Shown piece after piece: positions 54,406 through 62,863 of a DNA stretch of 64,000 bases. Below the pieces are notes generated by a model. It was not told the DNA's origin, did no database searches, and saw nothing but the letters and a program-made list of their open reading frames with translations. Source of the DNA: Palsa-506 sp963755815 (GTDB taxonomy: Bacteria > Actinomycetota > Actinomycetes > Streptosporangiales > Streptosporangiaceae). The stretch is from the NCBI GenBank assembly GCA_963755815.1, contig CAVWLF010000012.1, positions 1 to 64,000 on the forward strand. Direction: 5' to 3'. How positions within the stretch are numbered: the first letter of the stretch is position 1; each line of letters starts with the position of its first letter. Position numbers and translations under genes: made by a program.

Positions 54406-55668
54406 ATGAGCGTTTCCGATCTGGCCATCGTGGCGGCGCTGATATTCGCGTGGGGGATGCTGTCAGCACGCCTGGAGCGGTTCGACGTCACCGCCCCGAT
54501 CATGTTCGTCATCGTCGGGTTGCTGCTGACGCACGGGCCGCTGGCAATCTTGGGATTCGCCCCGTCGCATGAGACGATCAAGGCACTCGCGGAGATCACC
54601 CTCGTCCTGGTGCTGTTCTCGGACGCGTCCCGGGTCGGGCTGCGGGACCTGCGAGCGGACATGCGCCTGTGCATCCGGCTGCTGGGGATCGGCCTGCCGC
54701 TGACCATCGGCCTGGGGACGCTGCTGGCGCTGGCCCTGTTCAACGGCATGAACATCTGGCTGGCCCTGCTGGTCGGAGCCGCGCTGGCGCCGACGGACGC
54801 CGCCCTGGGCGCGGGGATGATGGTCGACCCCGCCGTCCCGGCCCGGATTCGCCGGCTGATCAACGTCGAGAGCGGGCTGAACGACGGGATCGCCACGCCC
54901 TTCGTGCTGATTGCCGTGGCCGGGGCAGCATCCGGCGAGCACGCGGCCAGCGTCGGCCCGGGCGAAGCTGTCGCCGAGCTGGCGCTGGGCGTCCTGATCG
55001 GCGCCGCCGTGGGCGGCGCGGGCGGCTTCCTGGTGCGGGTGGCCCGCGACCGCGGCTGGGTCGCCGGGAGCTTTGCGGGCTCGGCGGTGCTGGCGCTGGC
55101 CGTGTGCGCCTATGCCAGCGCCCTCGCGCTGCACGGCAATGGCTTTATCGCCGCGTTCGTCGGCGGCCTCGCATTCGGCGCGATCGGCGGGCAGCGCGGC
55201 GAGCGGCTGGTGCCGTTCGTCGAGGAAACCGGCGCCCTGGTGTCGCTGCTCGTCTGGCTGGCGTTCGGAGCTGTCGCCGTGGTGCCGGCGTTCGAGAACC
55301 TGAACTGGCAGACCGTGCTGTATGCCGTACTCAGCCTGACCGTGATCCGGATGGTGCCGGTAGCGCTGGCGCTGGTCGGCGGACGACTCGGCCGGGTGGT
55401 CGTCACGTTCATCGGCTGGTTCGGTCCTCGCGGCCTGGCGTCGGTGGTGTTCGCGCTGATCGCGCTGGAGGACATCGGCGAGCCCGTCGCCGGGCCCGCC
55501 GTCGCGGTCATCGCCTTCACCGTGCTGCTCAGCGTGATCGCGCACGGCGCAACCGCGGAGCCACTGGCCCGCCATTACGGGCCGCGGCTGGCCCGGGCGC
55601 TAGGCGGTGCCGATGACACGGAAAGCCCGCCGTTGCCCGAGCGCAGGCTCATCCGTCGCGCCTCGTGA
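54406..55668 (+). CDS. cation:proton antiporter (CPA1 type)
   Basis: 420 residues from the ATG at 54406; MRGEQ upstream was rejected in favour of the GGGGTGAG-preceded start. About 12 helices. The ion-binding region ALAPTDAALGAG (about 127-138) and NVESGLNDGIATPF (about 151-164) are the classical CPA1 motifs; SVVFALIALEDI and GWFGPRGLASVVFAL also fit. It exchanges Na+ or K+ for protons at the membrane. No TrkA or CNMP domain is attached. Its 3' end overlaps that of the convergent SulP gene by 20 bases. Confidence 0.93.
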   Translation: MSVSDLAIVAALIFAWGMLSARLERFDVTAPIMFVIVGLLLTHGPLAILGFAPSHETIKALAEITLVLVLFSDASRVGLRDLRADMRLCIRLLGIGLPLTIGLGTLLALALFNGMNIWLALLVGAALAPTDAALGAGMMVDPAVPARIRRLINVESGLNDGIATPFVLIAVAGAASGEHAASVGPGEAVAELALGVLIGAAVGGAGGFLVRVARDRGWVAGSFAGSAVLALAVCAYASALALHGNGFIAAFVGGLAFGAIGGQRGERLVPFVEETGALVSLLVWLAFGAVAVVPAFENLNWQTVLYAVLSLTVIRMVPVALALVGGRLGRVVVTFIGWFGPRGLASVVFALIALEDIGEPVAGPAVAVIAFTVLLSVIAHGATAEPLARHYGPRLARALGGADDTESPPLPERRLIRRAS

Positions 55669-57349
55669 CCAGCCAGTGCTCGGCGTCGAGATAAGCCGCC
55701 TGGGTCGACTCGCCGACGATCGGGGTCGCCTCGAATGTCCGCACCGGCCCGTCGAGGTGCCCGGTCCGGCGCAGCCGCTCGGTCAGGCTGGGCTCCAGGC
55801 CGGTCAGATAGAGCCGGCCGTCCACCTCGTCGAGGCGGCCGGCGTAGTCGGCCACGACCTTGAGGAACGTCGCTCCCAGCGAGGTACGGCGGCGCAGCCG
55901 CAGCACCACCACCGGCGACTGCGCTCCGGCCGGATCCGGAAGATGCGCGGCCAGGGTCCGGGCGCCGGCGTACAGCAGACTGCCGTATACATCCAGGACC
56001 GTCACGTGCTGGCTGATCAGCACGGCTGGCGGCGGGCGCTCTTCGAAACGCCCGCCGTCGCGCGGAATGAGCTCGACCACGGCCAGGTCCATGGCTTCCT
56101 GGTTCAGCTGCAGCATCAGTGACAGGGCCACCCCGATGCCGACCGCCGCCGCAACCGGCAGGAACAGCGTCGCGGCAAAGGTGGTAATGACCGCGACCTG
56201 CGAGATGCGCCCGGTGCGCAGGATGCTGGCGATTTCCCCGGGCCGCAGCGAGCCGACGGCCGCGAAGATGAGTATGGCCCCGAGGGTCGGAACGGCGATC
56301 TTCGCTACCAGGCCGGAGAAGACGGCCAGGATCACCAGCATCCACACGCCGGACCAGATCGCCGCCCACCGGCTCCGGCCGCCGACGGTCACATTGAGCG
56401 CGGTCTGGCCGACCGATCCCCCCACCGCGATGCCGCGGAAGAACCCCGCGGCCAGGTTGCCCGCCCCCTGCGCGATGATGTCCTGGTTCGGATTCGGCTG
56501 GGCATCACCGGGGTTCGGCGCGGCTTCGGCGACTCCCGCGCCCTGGACCAGGACGATGGCCGCGATCGCCAGCGCGCCGGTGACCAGGCTGAACGACAGC
56601 AGCCGGAAATCCGGCAGCTGGGGGAGCGGGATACCACGCGGAATCTCGCCTGCGTCCCCGACCCTGGCCACGCTGCCCGCACCGGCCGCCGCAACGACGA
56701 TGGTCGGGATCAGCAGCGCGATCAGCGCGCTGAACACGGCCAGCCGGGTCCGCGCCAGCACCACCAGGATGGCTAGCGCCCCCAGTCCGGTGAGCAAGGA
56801 CGGCAGGTCGATCCGGCCGGGATGCACGAGCACGCTGACGGCCCTGGCCAAGGGGAAATCGCCGTGCGCGGACACGCCAGTCAGATCGCCGATCTGCCCG
56901 CAGACGATGTTGACCGCGATCCCGGTAAGGAAGCCGATCATCACGGAGTACGAGACGAATCGCGTGTACCGGCCGAGGCGCATGATCCCGGCGGCGACCA
57001 GCGCGATGCCGACCATGATCACGAGCAGCGGGACCGCTGCCGGCCGCTGAGCGGACGGTACGTGCTGCAATGCCGAGCCCGCGGCCAGGGCGGCGGCGGA
57101 CGTCGTCGTGATGACCATCAGCCGGGTATTTGAGCTGAGCCCGCCGGCGATCGGCCCGGCGAAGCTCGCGTACAGGCCCTGGACCGGGTTGACGCCGGCC
57201 AGCACGGCCGCCGCCATCCCGTCCGGGACGCTGCTGATCGCGCCGGGCAGCCCGGCCAGGATGTCCGCGCGCAGGTTCGCCCGCTCCGGCCGCACCGAGC
57301 GCAGCCAGCGCACGGTCGTGCCCAGGACTGGGGGTGGCACGCGCATCAT
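55649..57349 (-). CDS. SulP family anion transporter with STAS domain
   Basis: 566 residues from the ATG at 57349, with GGAGGAACG upstream. The SulP core begins with RADILAGLPGAISSVPDGMAAAVLAGVNPVQGLYASF, contains SSNTRLMVITTTSAAALAAG and AQGAGNLAAGFFRGIAVGGSVGQTALNV. A C-terminal STAS domain (VTVLDVYGSLLYAGARTL, VVVLRLRRRTSLGATFL) closes it. Such transporters move sulfate, bicarbonate or other anions. Neither a carbonic anhydrase nor sulfate assimilation genes lie next to it, so the substrate is open. It is convergent with the antiporter. Confidence 0.94.
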   Translation of the reverse strand: MMRVPPPVLGTTVRWLRSVRPERANLRADILAGLPGAISSVPDGMAAAVLAGVNPVQGLYASFAGPIAGGLSSNTRLMVITTTSAAALAAGSALQHVPSAQRPAAVPLLVIMVGIALVAAGIMRLGRYTRFVSYSVMIGFLTGIAVNIVCGQIGDLTGVSAHGDFPLARAVSVLVHPGRIDLPSLLTGLGALAILVVLARTRLAVFSALIALLIPTIVVAAAGAGSVARVGDAGEIPRGIPLPQLPDFRLLSFSLVTGALAIAAIVLVQGAGVAEAAPNPGDAQPNPNQDIIAQGAGNLAAGFFRGIAVGGSVGQTALNVTVGGRSRWAAIWSGVWMLVILAVFSGLVAKIAVPTLGAILIFAAVGSLRPGEIASILRTGRISQVAVITTFAATLFLPVAAAVGIGVALSLMLQLNQEAMDLAVVELIPRDGGRFEERPPPAVLISQHVTVLDVYGSLLYAGARTLAAHLPDPAGAQSPVVVLRLRRRTSLGATFLKVVADYAGRLDEVDGRLYLTGLEPSLTERLRRTGHLDGPVRTFEATPIVGESTQAAYLDAEHWLVTRRDG

Positions 57350-57510
57350 CCTCGTTCCTCCGGCCGCACCGGAGCACCGGCGTTGCCGGACGAATCCACA
57401 TGATCCCAGTGCCGCGGCGGCCCGGACCTCACCCATCCAGGATGGTGCGCGGTCTCGCGGGTATCCCTAGAGTCACGGCCAGGTCGGGGAGAACCGGGAG
57501 CACGCAGGAT

Positions 57511-58749
57511 ATGCCCGCGACGCAGCGTGAGGGACACGGCCCGCAGCATTTCATCGGCCATCGGCCCGGGCGGCTCTACCGGCCCCGGCGCCCGCTGCGG
57601 GCCGGTCTGGTCCAGTTGCTGTGCGCACTGGCCGGGCTGGTGCTGGGCGTGCTGCTGCCCCGGATCAGCACCGAGACCAGCGTGGCCAGCAGCCGGGTGA
57701 CTGAGGCCCTGGTGGGCGTCGGATTCGGGATCCTCGGGCTGGTCAGCATCATCTTCTCGCTGCTCTTCCTCGTCGTGCAGTGGGCCTTTGGCAGCCTTTC
57801 GCCCCGGCTGAATCTGTTCCGTGACGACCCGATCGTGTGGCGGACATTCGGGCTGGCCGTCGGCGTCTTCGTGTTCTCGGTCACCTCGGCCCTGGCCATC
57901 GGTAACAAGCCGGAGGTATCGGTGATCGTGCCGGCCACGGAGGTGGCGGCGATGCTGGCCGCGCTCGCCATGCTCCGGACCCTGCAGGTCAGGGCCTTCG
58001 CCTCGATTCAGCTGGCACCGACGCTCGCTGCCATCGCCACCCGGGGCCGCGGAATTATCGACGACCTGTACCCCCGGGCCGACCCGGCCGGCCGGCCTCC
58101 CGCCGCGTCGCTGCCGCCGTTTCGCCGCGCCGTCACCTGGCCCCACCGGCAGGTCATCCTGCAGCAGCTCGACTTGCGGCGGCTGGTCGGTGCGGCCGAC
58201 CACGCCGTCATCGTGTTCCGGGCCGGCATCGGCGACACGCTCCAGGAGGGCGCTCGGCTCGCGGACCTGCACGGTAGCGAAGTGCCGGACGCGATGATTT
58301 TCGGCGGCCTGGTGACCGGGCCGGAGCGTACCTTCAACCAGGATCCGCTGTTCGCATTCCGGCTGCTCGCCGACATCGGCATGCGGGCGCTGTCCCCGGC
58401 GGTCAACGATCCGGCCACCGCCGTCCAGGTCCTTGACACGCTGGAGAGCCTGCTGGTGCCGCTGGCATCGCGTGACCTGGACGTGGCCGAGATCGCCGAC
58501 GGCGCCGGGGACGTGCGGGTGGTGCTCGCCCTGCCGCGCTGGGACGATTACCTGCAGACCGCGCTGGACGACCTGATCGAGTCCGGGGCCCATGCTCCGA
58601 TGGCGCTGCTGCGGGGACATGCCCTGCTCACCAGCCTGCTGAGTGCCGCGCCGCCGCCGCGCAAACCATCCATCGCCTGGCGGCTGCAGCATGCCGAGGA
58701 GCTGGCCGCCGCCAATTTCCCGGCCATCTGGCGTCACGCCAGCCGGTGA
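57511..58749 (+). CDS. DUF2254 membrane protein
   Basis: 412 residues from the ATG at 57511, with GGGAGCACGCAGGAT upstream. Four transmembrane helices lie in the first 170 residues (VQLLCALAGLVLGVLLP; VGFGILGLVSIIFSLLFLVVQ; FGLAVGVFVFSVTSALAIG; ATEVAAMLAALAMLR). A soluble C-terminal region follows, containing RTFNQDPLFAFRLLADIGMRALSPAVNDPATAVQVLD, the most conserved part of DUF2254. Function unknown. It is divergent from the SulP gene and converges on the sulfatase. Confidence 0.9.
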   Translation: MPATQREGHGPQHFIGHRPGRLYRPRRPLRAGLVQLLCALAGLVLGVLLPRISTETSVASSRVTEALVGVGFGILGLVSIIFSLLFLVVQWAFGSLSPRLNLFRDDPIVWRTFGLAVGVFVFSVTSALAIGNKPEVSVIVPATEVAAMLAALAMLRTLQVRAFASIQLAPTLAAIATRGRGIIDDLYPRADPAGRPPAASLPPFRRAVTWPHRQVILQQLDLRRLVGAADHAVIVFRAGIGDTLQEGARLADLHGSEVPDAMIFGGLVTGPERTFNQDPLFAFRLLADIGMRALSPAVNDPATAVQVLDTLESLLVPLASRDLDVAEIADGAGDVRVVLALPRWDDYLQTALDDLIESGAHAPMALLRGHALLTSLLSAAPPPRKPSIAWRLQHAEELAAANFPAIWRHASR

Positions 58750-58790
58750 CCCGGATCGGTACCCGCCGCTCGCCGGGCCAGCGGCGCTGG

Positions 58791-61157
58791 CTACTCGCGC
58801 ATCAGCATGGCCTGAGCCTCGCGCTCGAGGTCGACGTAGGGGTCGCCGCTGACGTCGACGGCCACGCGCTTGATCGTGCCGCCGGTAAAGCGATGCGGCG
58901 ATCCGCCCGGGTAGTCGCTGGTGACGGCCTCGCCGCTGTCACGGCCCACGCACAGGCCCTCGCCCGCGATCATGAACCCGCCCGGCTGGGTCTTGATCCG
59001 GCCCTCGCCTACCTTCTTGTCTCCGTGGTACAGGGACAGGATTCCCGTCGACACATGGGGCGGGTCCTCGCCGTCCTTGTCGAATGAGGCCGACAGGATC
59101 AGGTTCTCCCCGGTGGGCAGGTCTTCGGTGCCGTCGATCTTCTGCTCCATCATGCCGACGAAGTTGTTGACATAGTGCAGCCGGTTGTCCTTGACGTACA
59201 GGGCGTGGCCGCCGAACCGCGACCCGTGTGCGAACAGCACTCCCTCCGCCCCGGGAGCGGGGATGTCGACCAGCGCCCCGATCGAATAGGAGCGGTTGCG
59301 GATGTTCACCGCCTGCGCCTCCGGTACCTCAGCGGTATCGGGGAAGTAGGTGTAGCGGTCGCGCGGCGCGGCCAGCTGCGGCCGGGGCGTGCTAAGGATC
59401 TCTAGCGGAGACCGGTCATCGAGCGGGAAGGCGTCGTTGGCGCCTGCCTCGGCGAACCACAGATTGACCAGCTCGCGTACCTTCTCCGGGTGCTCGGCGG
59501 CCAGGTCGTGCAGCTCGGCCCGATCGACATCGGTGTGATACAGCTCCCAGGTGTCGTCGTTGAAGTCACTCCAGCCGCTGATCGTCGGGTGGGTGGTAAT
59601 CGCCTTCCAGCCCTCATGCCAGATCCCGCGCGAGCCGAGCATCGAGTAGAACTGCGTCTTGCGGGCCGACGGCGCGGACGGCTCGCTGACGCTGTAGCGC
59701 ATGCTGACACCGTCGAAGCGGCTCTGCACGTGCCCCTTGATCGTTTCCGGGGCCTCGACGCCGAGCGCCTCCAGGATGGTGGGCACGATGTCGATGGCGT
59801 GATGGTACTGGTGCCTGAGCTCACCCTGGCCTGCGGCGGCGCCTGCGGCCGAGGGCCAGGAGATGATGCACGGGTCGGCGGTACCGCCGTTGAACTCGTA
59901 CCGCTTCCACATCTTGAACGGGGTGTTGAACGCCATCGCCCAGCCGTTCGGGTAATGATTGTAGGTCTTCGTCCCGCCCAGCTCGTCGATCATCGCCAGG
60001 TTCGCTTCGATCCGGTCCGGGATGCCGTTAGCGAACAACATCTCGTTGACTGACCCGTCGGGGCCGCCCTCGCCGCTTGCCCCGTTATCCGACACCACGA
60101 TCACCATCGTGTTCTCGCGCTGCCCGGACTCCTCCAGGTAGTCCAGCAGCCGGCCGATGTGATGGTCGGCGTGGGCCAGGAACCCCGCGTAGACCTCGGC
60201 CATCCGCGCGAAGAGCCGCTTCTCGTCGGCCGACAGCGAATCCCACGGCCGGGTGACGTCCAGTGGCGGGAACGGCTGGCCCTTGGGCCCCTGGCGGGTT
60301 TCGGGAGTGCCGATCGGGTTGACGGGCGGCAGTTCGGTTTCGGCCGGGACGATGCCCAGCTCCTTCTGCCGGGCCAGCGTCTGCTCGCGCATCGCCTCAT
60401 AGCCCATGTCGAACTGGCCCTTGAACTTGGCGATCCACTCCTTCGGGGCGTGATGCGGCGCGTGCGCGGCACCGGGCGCGTAGTACAGAAAGAACGGCTT
60501 GGCCGGCGCGATGGTCTTGGCGTCCCTGATGAACTCAATCGCCTTGCTGGTGATGTCATCGGTCAGGTGGTAACCGTCCTCCGGTGATTTCGGCTGGTCC
60601 ACCGGGTGGTTGTCGTAGACCAGGTCCGGGTACCACTGGTTGGTCTCCGCGCCCAGGAACCCGTACCAGCGCTCGAACCCGCGCCCGGAGGGCCAGTTGC
60701 GCCGGGTCGAGGCGACATTCATCTCCACGGTCGGGCACAGGTGCCACTTGCCCACCATGTAGGTGTTCCAGCCTTGGTCACCCAGGATCTCGGAGACCAT
60801 GCCGTTCTCCGGCGGGATCGTCCCGCTCGCGTTCGGGAACCCGATCGCGGCCTCGGTGATGCAGGCCATGCTGTTGCGCGTGTGGTTGCGCCCGGTCAGC
60901 AGGCACGAGCGGGTCGGCGAGCACAGCGCCGTGGTGTGCCATTGCGTAAAGCGCACCCCGTCGGCCGCGATGCGGTCGATGTTCGGCGTCTCGATCGGCC
61001 CGCCGTAGCAGCCCATGGCGGAGAATCCCACGTCATCGAGCACGATGTAGACCACGTTGGGCGCGCCGTCGGGCGCCTTGGGCGGCTCGAACGGGGCCCA
61101 GTCGGGCACCGAGTCCCTGATATCGACGTTGACGGTGCCCTTGAACGGCTCGCTCAT
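58791..61157 (-). CDS. arylsulfatase, alkaline-phosphatase superfamily
   Basis: 788 residues from the ATG at 61157, with GGAAGG upstream. The metal-site pair Asp41-Asp42 (YIVLDDVGFSAMGCYGG) and the formylglycine motif CSPTR with Cys79 (LCSPTRSCLLTGR) are intact, as are DNGASGEGG and the His/Lys around GAAHAPHHAPKEW. A C-terminal domain of about 150 residues follows the catalytic core, typical of the large actinobacterial arylsulfatases. It lacks a signal peptide, so it is probably cytoplasmic. Activity needs conversion of Cys79 by a formylglycine-generating enzyme, which is not in the window. It likely scavenges sulfate from aryl or alkyl sulfate esters. Confidence 0.95.
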   Translation of the reverse strand: MSEPFKGTVNVDIRDSVPDWAPFEPPKAPDGAPNVVYIVLDDVGFSAMGCYGGPIETPNIDRIAADGVRFTQWHTTALCSPTRSCLLTGRNHTRNSMACITEAAIGFPNASGTIPPENGMVSEILGDQGWNTYMVGKWHLCPTVEMNVASTRRNWPSGRGFERWYGFLGAETNQWYPDLVYDNHPVDQPKSPEDGYHLTDDITSKAIEFIRDAKTIAPAKPFFLYYAPGAAHAPHHAPKEWIAKFKGQFDMGYEAMREQTLARQKELGIVPAETELPPVNPIGTPETRQGPKGQPFPPLDVTRPWDSLSADEKRLFARMAEVYAGFLAHADHHIGRLLDYLEESGQRENTMVIVVSDNGASGEGGPDGSVNEMLFANGIPDRIEANLAMIDELGGTKTYNHYPNGWAMAFNTPFKMWKRYEFNGGTADPCIISWPSAAGAAAGQGELRHQYHHAIDIVPTILEALGVEAPETIKGHVQSRFDGVSMRYSVSEPSAPSARKTQFYSMLGSRGIWHEGWKAITTHPTISGWSDFNDDTWELYHTDVDRAELHDLAAEHPEKVRELVNLWFAEAGANDAFPLDDRSPLEILSTPRPQLAAPRDRYTYFPDTAEVPEAQAVNIRNRSYSIGALVDIPAPGAEGVLFAHGSRFGGHALYVKDNRLHYVNNFVGMMEQKIDGTEDLPTGENLILSASFDKDGEDPPHVSTGILSLYHGDKKVGEGRIKTQPGGFMIAGEGLCVGRDSGEAVTSDYPGGSPHRFTGGTIKRVAVDVSGDPYVDLEREAQAMLMRE

Positions 61158-61244
61158 TTCTGCCTTCCATCGACAATCTCAGCGGACGACAACGCCCCGG
61201 CGGGCCCGCGCACCGCGGGCCGGCCGGCCGCGAACAGGAGACAC

Positions 61245-61541
61245 TCAGCCGAGCAACTTGGCCTTGGCCACGGTGAACTCGTTATCGGTGAGCGCGCCCT
61301 GCTCGTGCAACGCACTGAGCTGGTTCAGCTGATCGAGCAGCGATGGCCCGGCCGGAGCTGCCGCCGGAGCGGGGGCCGCCGGAGCGGGGGCCTGCTGCTG
61401 CTCGAGATTATCGATGCGCGCGTCCTGGTCGGATTCCGCCTGCTGCTGCGCCTCCGCGTTCCGGCCCATATGCCGGCCCGCGACGTAGGCGGTACCGCCC
61501 ACCGCGGCCGCGCGCAGCAACGGGCGTCGCCGTCTGAACAT
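61245..61541 (-). CDS. SHOCT domain protein
   Basis: 98 residues from the ATG at 61541, behind AGGAGG. A basic start (MFRRRRPLLRAAAVGG) leads into a weak hydrophobic segment, a Gln/Ala linker, and a C-terminal SHOCT motif, LDQLNQLSALHEQGALTDNEFTVAKAKLLG. Between them an Ala/Pro run is encoded by two 15-base tandem copies. SHOCT domains are short helical pieces seen at ends of actinobacterial stress proteins; their role is unclear. It lies between the sulfatase and the decarboxylase-like gene, all on the minus strand. Confidence 0.9.
   Translation of the reverse strand: MFRRRRPLLRAAAVGGTAYVAGRHMGRNAEAQQQAESDQDARIDNLEQQQAPAPAAPAPAAAPAGPSLLDQLNQLSALHEQGALTDNEFTVAKAKLLG
61361..61390. repeat. 15-base tandem duplication inside the SHOCT gene
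   Basis: CCGCCGGAGCGGGGG is repeated exactly, at 61361-61375 and 61376-61390, encoding the Ala/Pro-rich linker. The in-frame length suggests that copy number can vary without breaking the gene. Confidence 0.75.
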
Positions 61542-61583
61542 AACTGCCTCCTGTAGCTGGGGGTGCGGGGGTCAAGTCCGGTT

Positions 61584-61949
61584 TTACTCGTCGTCCTCGT
61601 CCGGCAGGGCCAGGCCGAGGGCGACCATGAGCTCCGGCGCGGCGGCCACGATTCTCGGGCCGCCGACCTGCGGCGCGATGGCGTGCAGCACGCCAATGAG
61701 CTCCCGCGGCGTGCACCCGGCGTCCAGCGCGTTGCCCACCTGCCAGAGGTACGAGGCGGGCGGGGCATCGAGCGCGACCAGCGCGGCGATCTTAACGAGG
61801 GCGAAGCTGCGTGCGTCCAGCCCGCTCCGCTCCTGCATCTCGGCACGCATCTCCAGGCCTTCGAGCAGAAGCTCCGGGTCGCCCAGGGCCAGCCCGGCCA
61901 GCCCTTCCGCGGTCACTTCGTCGACATCAGCCTTGGCCGGCATGTTCAT
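61584..61949 (-). CDS. carboxymuconolactone decarboxylase family protein
   Basis: 121 residues from the ATG at 61949, with GAAAGGA upstream; a long upstream in-frame extension was rejected. An all-helical protein with RSFALVKIAALVALDAPPASYLWQVGNALDAGCTPRELIGVLHAIAPQVGGPRI, the layout of the CMD/AhpD family. Only one Cys is present, so AhpD-type disulfide chemistry is unlikely. Such proteins act as decarboxylases or in oxidative stress; which applies here is not clear. Confidence 0.85.
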   Translation of the reverse strand: MNMPAKADVDEVTAEGLAGLALGDPELLLEGLEMRAEMQERSGLDARSFALVKIAALVALDAPPASYLWQVGNALDAGCTPRELIGVLHAIAPQVGGPRIVAAAPELMVALGLALPDEDDE

Positions 61950-62131
61950 GGTCAGGATCCTTTCGGTCACTCCGGGGATGAACGTCACGGGCTGATTCCA
62001 GCCGCCCTTGCCAGTCTGCGGCTCCGCGGCCTCGCCCGCGTCACCCGCCGGGGATGATTGCGGGCCGGGATCGCGGACCGCCGGTGCACCCTTCGGACCC
62101 TGGCGTGCGGTGCGCGGGGCCACCGCGCGGC

Positions 62132-62800
62132 TCAGCTGCTGCCGGTGACCAGACCGTAGATACCGTTGACGACCATGATCGCGCCGGCTACGGCGAGCAC
62201 CCCGACCAGGATCGTGCTGCCGTTCGCGCGCAGCCAGCCGTTGAAGGCCGCCAGCCGGCGTGTGGTCACCCCCGGCGCCACCAGATGCAGGATGAGAGGC
62301 AGCCACACCAGCAGAACGTTGATGACGACCACGACGATCACGGCCACCGCGGTGAGCTCGAAATCAGCCCGCGCCGTGGCGATCACCTGCAGCGCGGCGA
62401 TGAACGTGACTCCCGGCGCGAACAGGAGGAGACCGACGACGAACGCGCTCAGCGGTGCGGGATCGGCCACCAGCCTGGACATGAACCCCTGACCCGCCTT
62501 CGCGGGGTCGGGCGCCTTTGGCTTGCGCACGGCCACCACAATGCCCGCCGCGAGCAGCAGGACCCCGAGGCCCAGCCGCAGGCCGTAGCGTGGCGCATGC
62601 TGATCCGGATGGTTCAGGCCGACGCTGCGCAGCACCAGCAGAACCACCACGCCCATCACCAGGCTCATGAGCGCTGCGCCCGCCAGGTAGAACGCGCCGA
62701 TCAGCCTGGGTCGCGAGGAGCCCAGGTAGATGGCGGCGACCAGCAGCGCGGTCGGGGACAGCGCCGCAAGCAGGGCCAGGCCAGCCGCTTGCGCAATCAT
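62132..62800 (-). CDS. GAP/Sap-type membrane protein
   Basis: 222 residues from the ATG at 62800, with six transmembrane helices: LLAALSPTALLVAAIYL, YLAGAALMSLVMGVVVLLVL, LGVLLLAAGIVVAV, PLSAFVVGLLLFAPGVTFIAAL, TAVAVIVVVVINVLLVWLP and ILVGVLAVAGAIMVVNGIYG. This is the layout of the GAP (Sap, sulfolipid-1-addressing) family, which in mycobacteria helps glycolipid export. The role here is unknown. It follows the broken membrane-protein gene by 64 bases on the same strand. Confidence 0.87.
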   Translation of the reverse strand: MIAQAAGLALLAALSPTALLVAAIYLGSSRPRLIGAFYLAGAALMSLVMGVVVLLVLRSVGLNHPDQHAPRYGLRLGLGVLLLAAGIVVAVRKPKAPDPAKAGQGFMSRLVADPAPLSAFVVGLLLFAPGVTFIAALQVIATARADFELTAVAVIVVVVINVLLVWLPLILHLVAPGVTTRRLAAFNGWLRANGSTILVGVLAVAGAIMVVNGIYGLVTGSS

Positions 62801-62863
62801 CGGGCCCGGCTTACGCGTCGGCGGGGCGTTGCGAGCACCTCAGCTGCGCGAAAGCAGGCACCG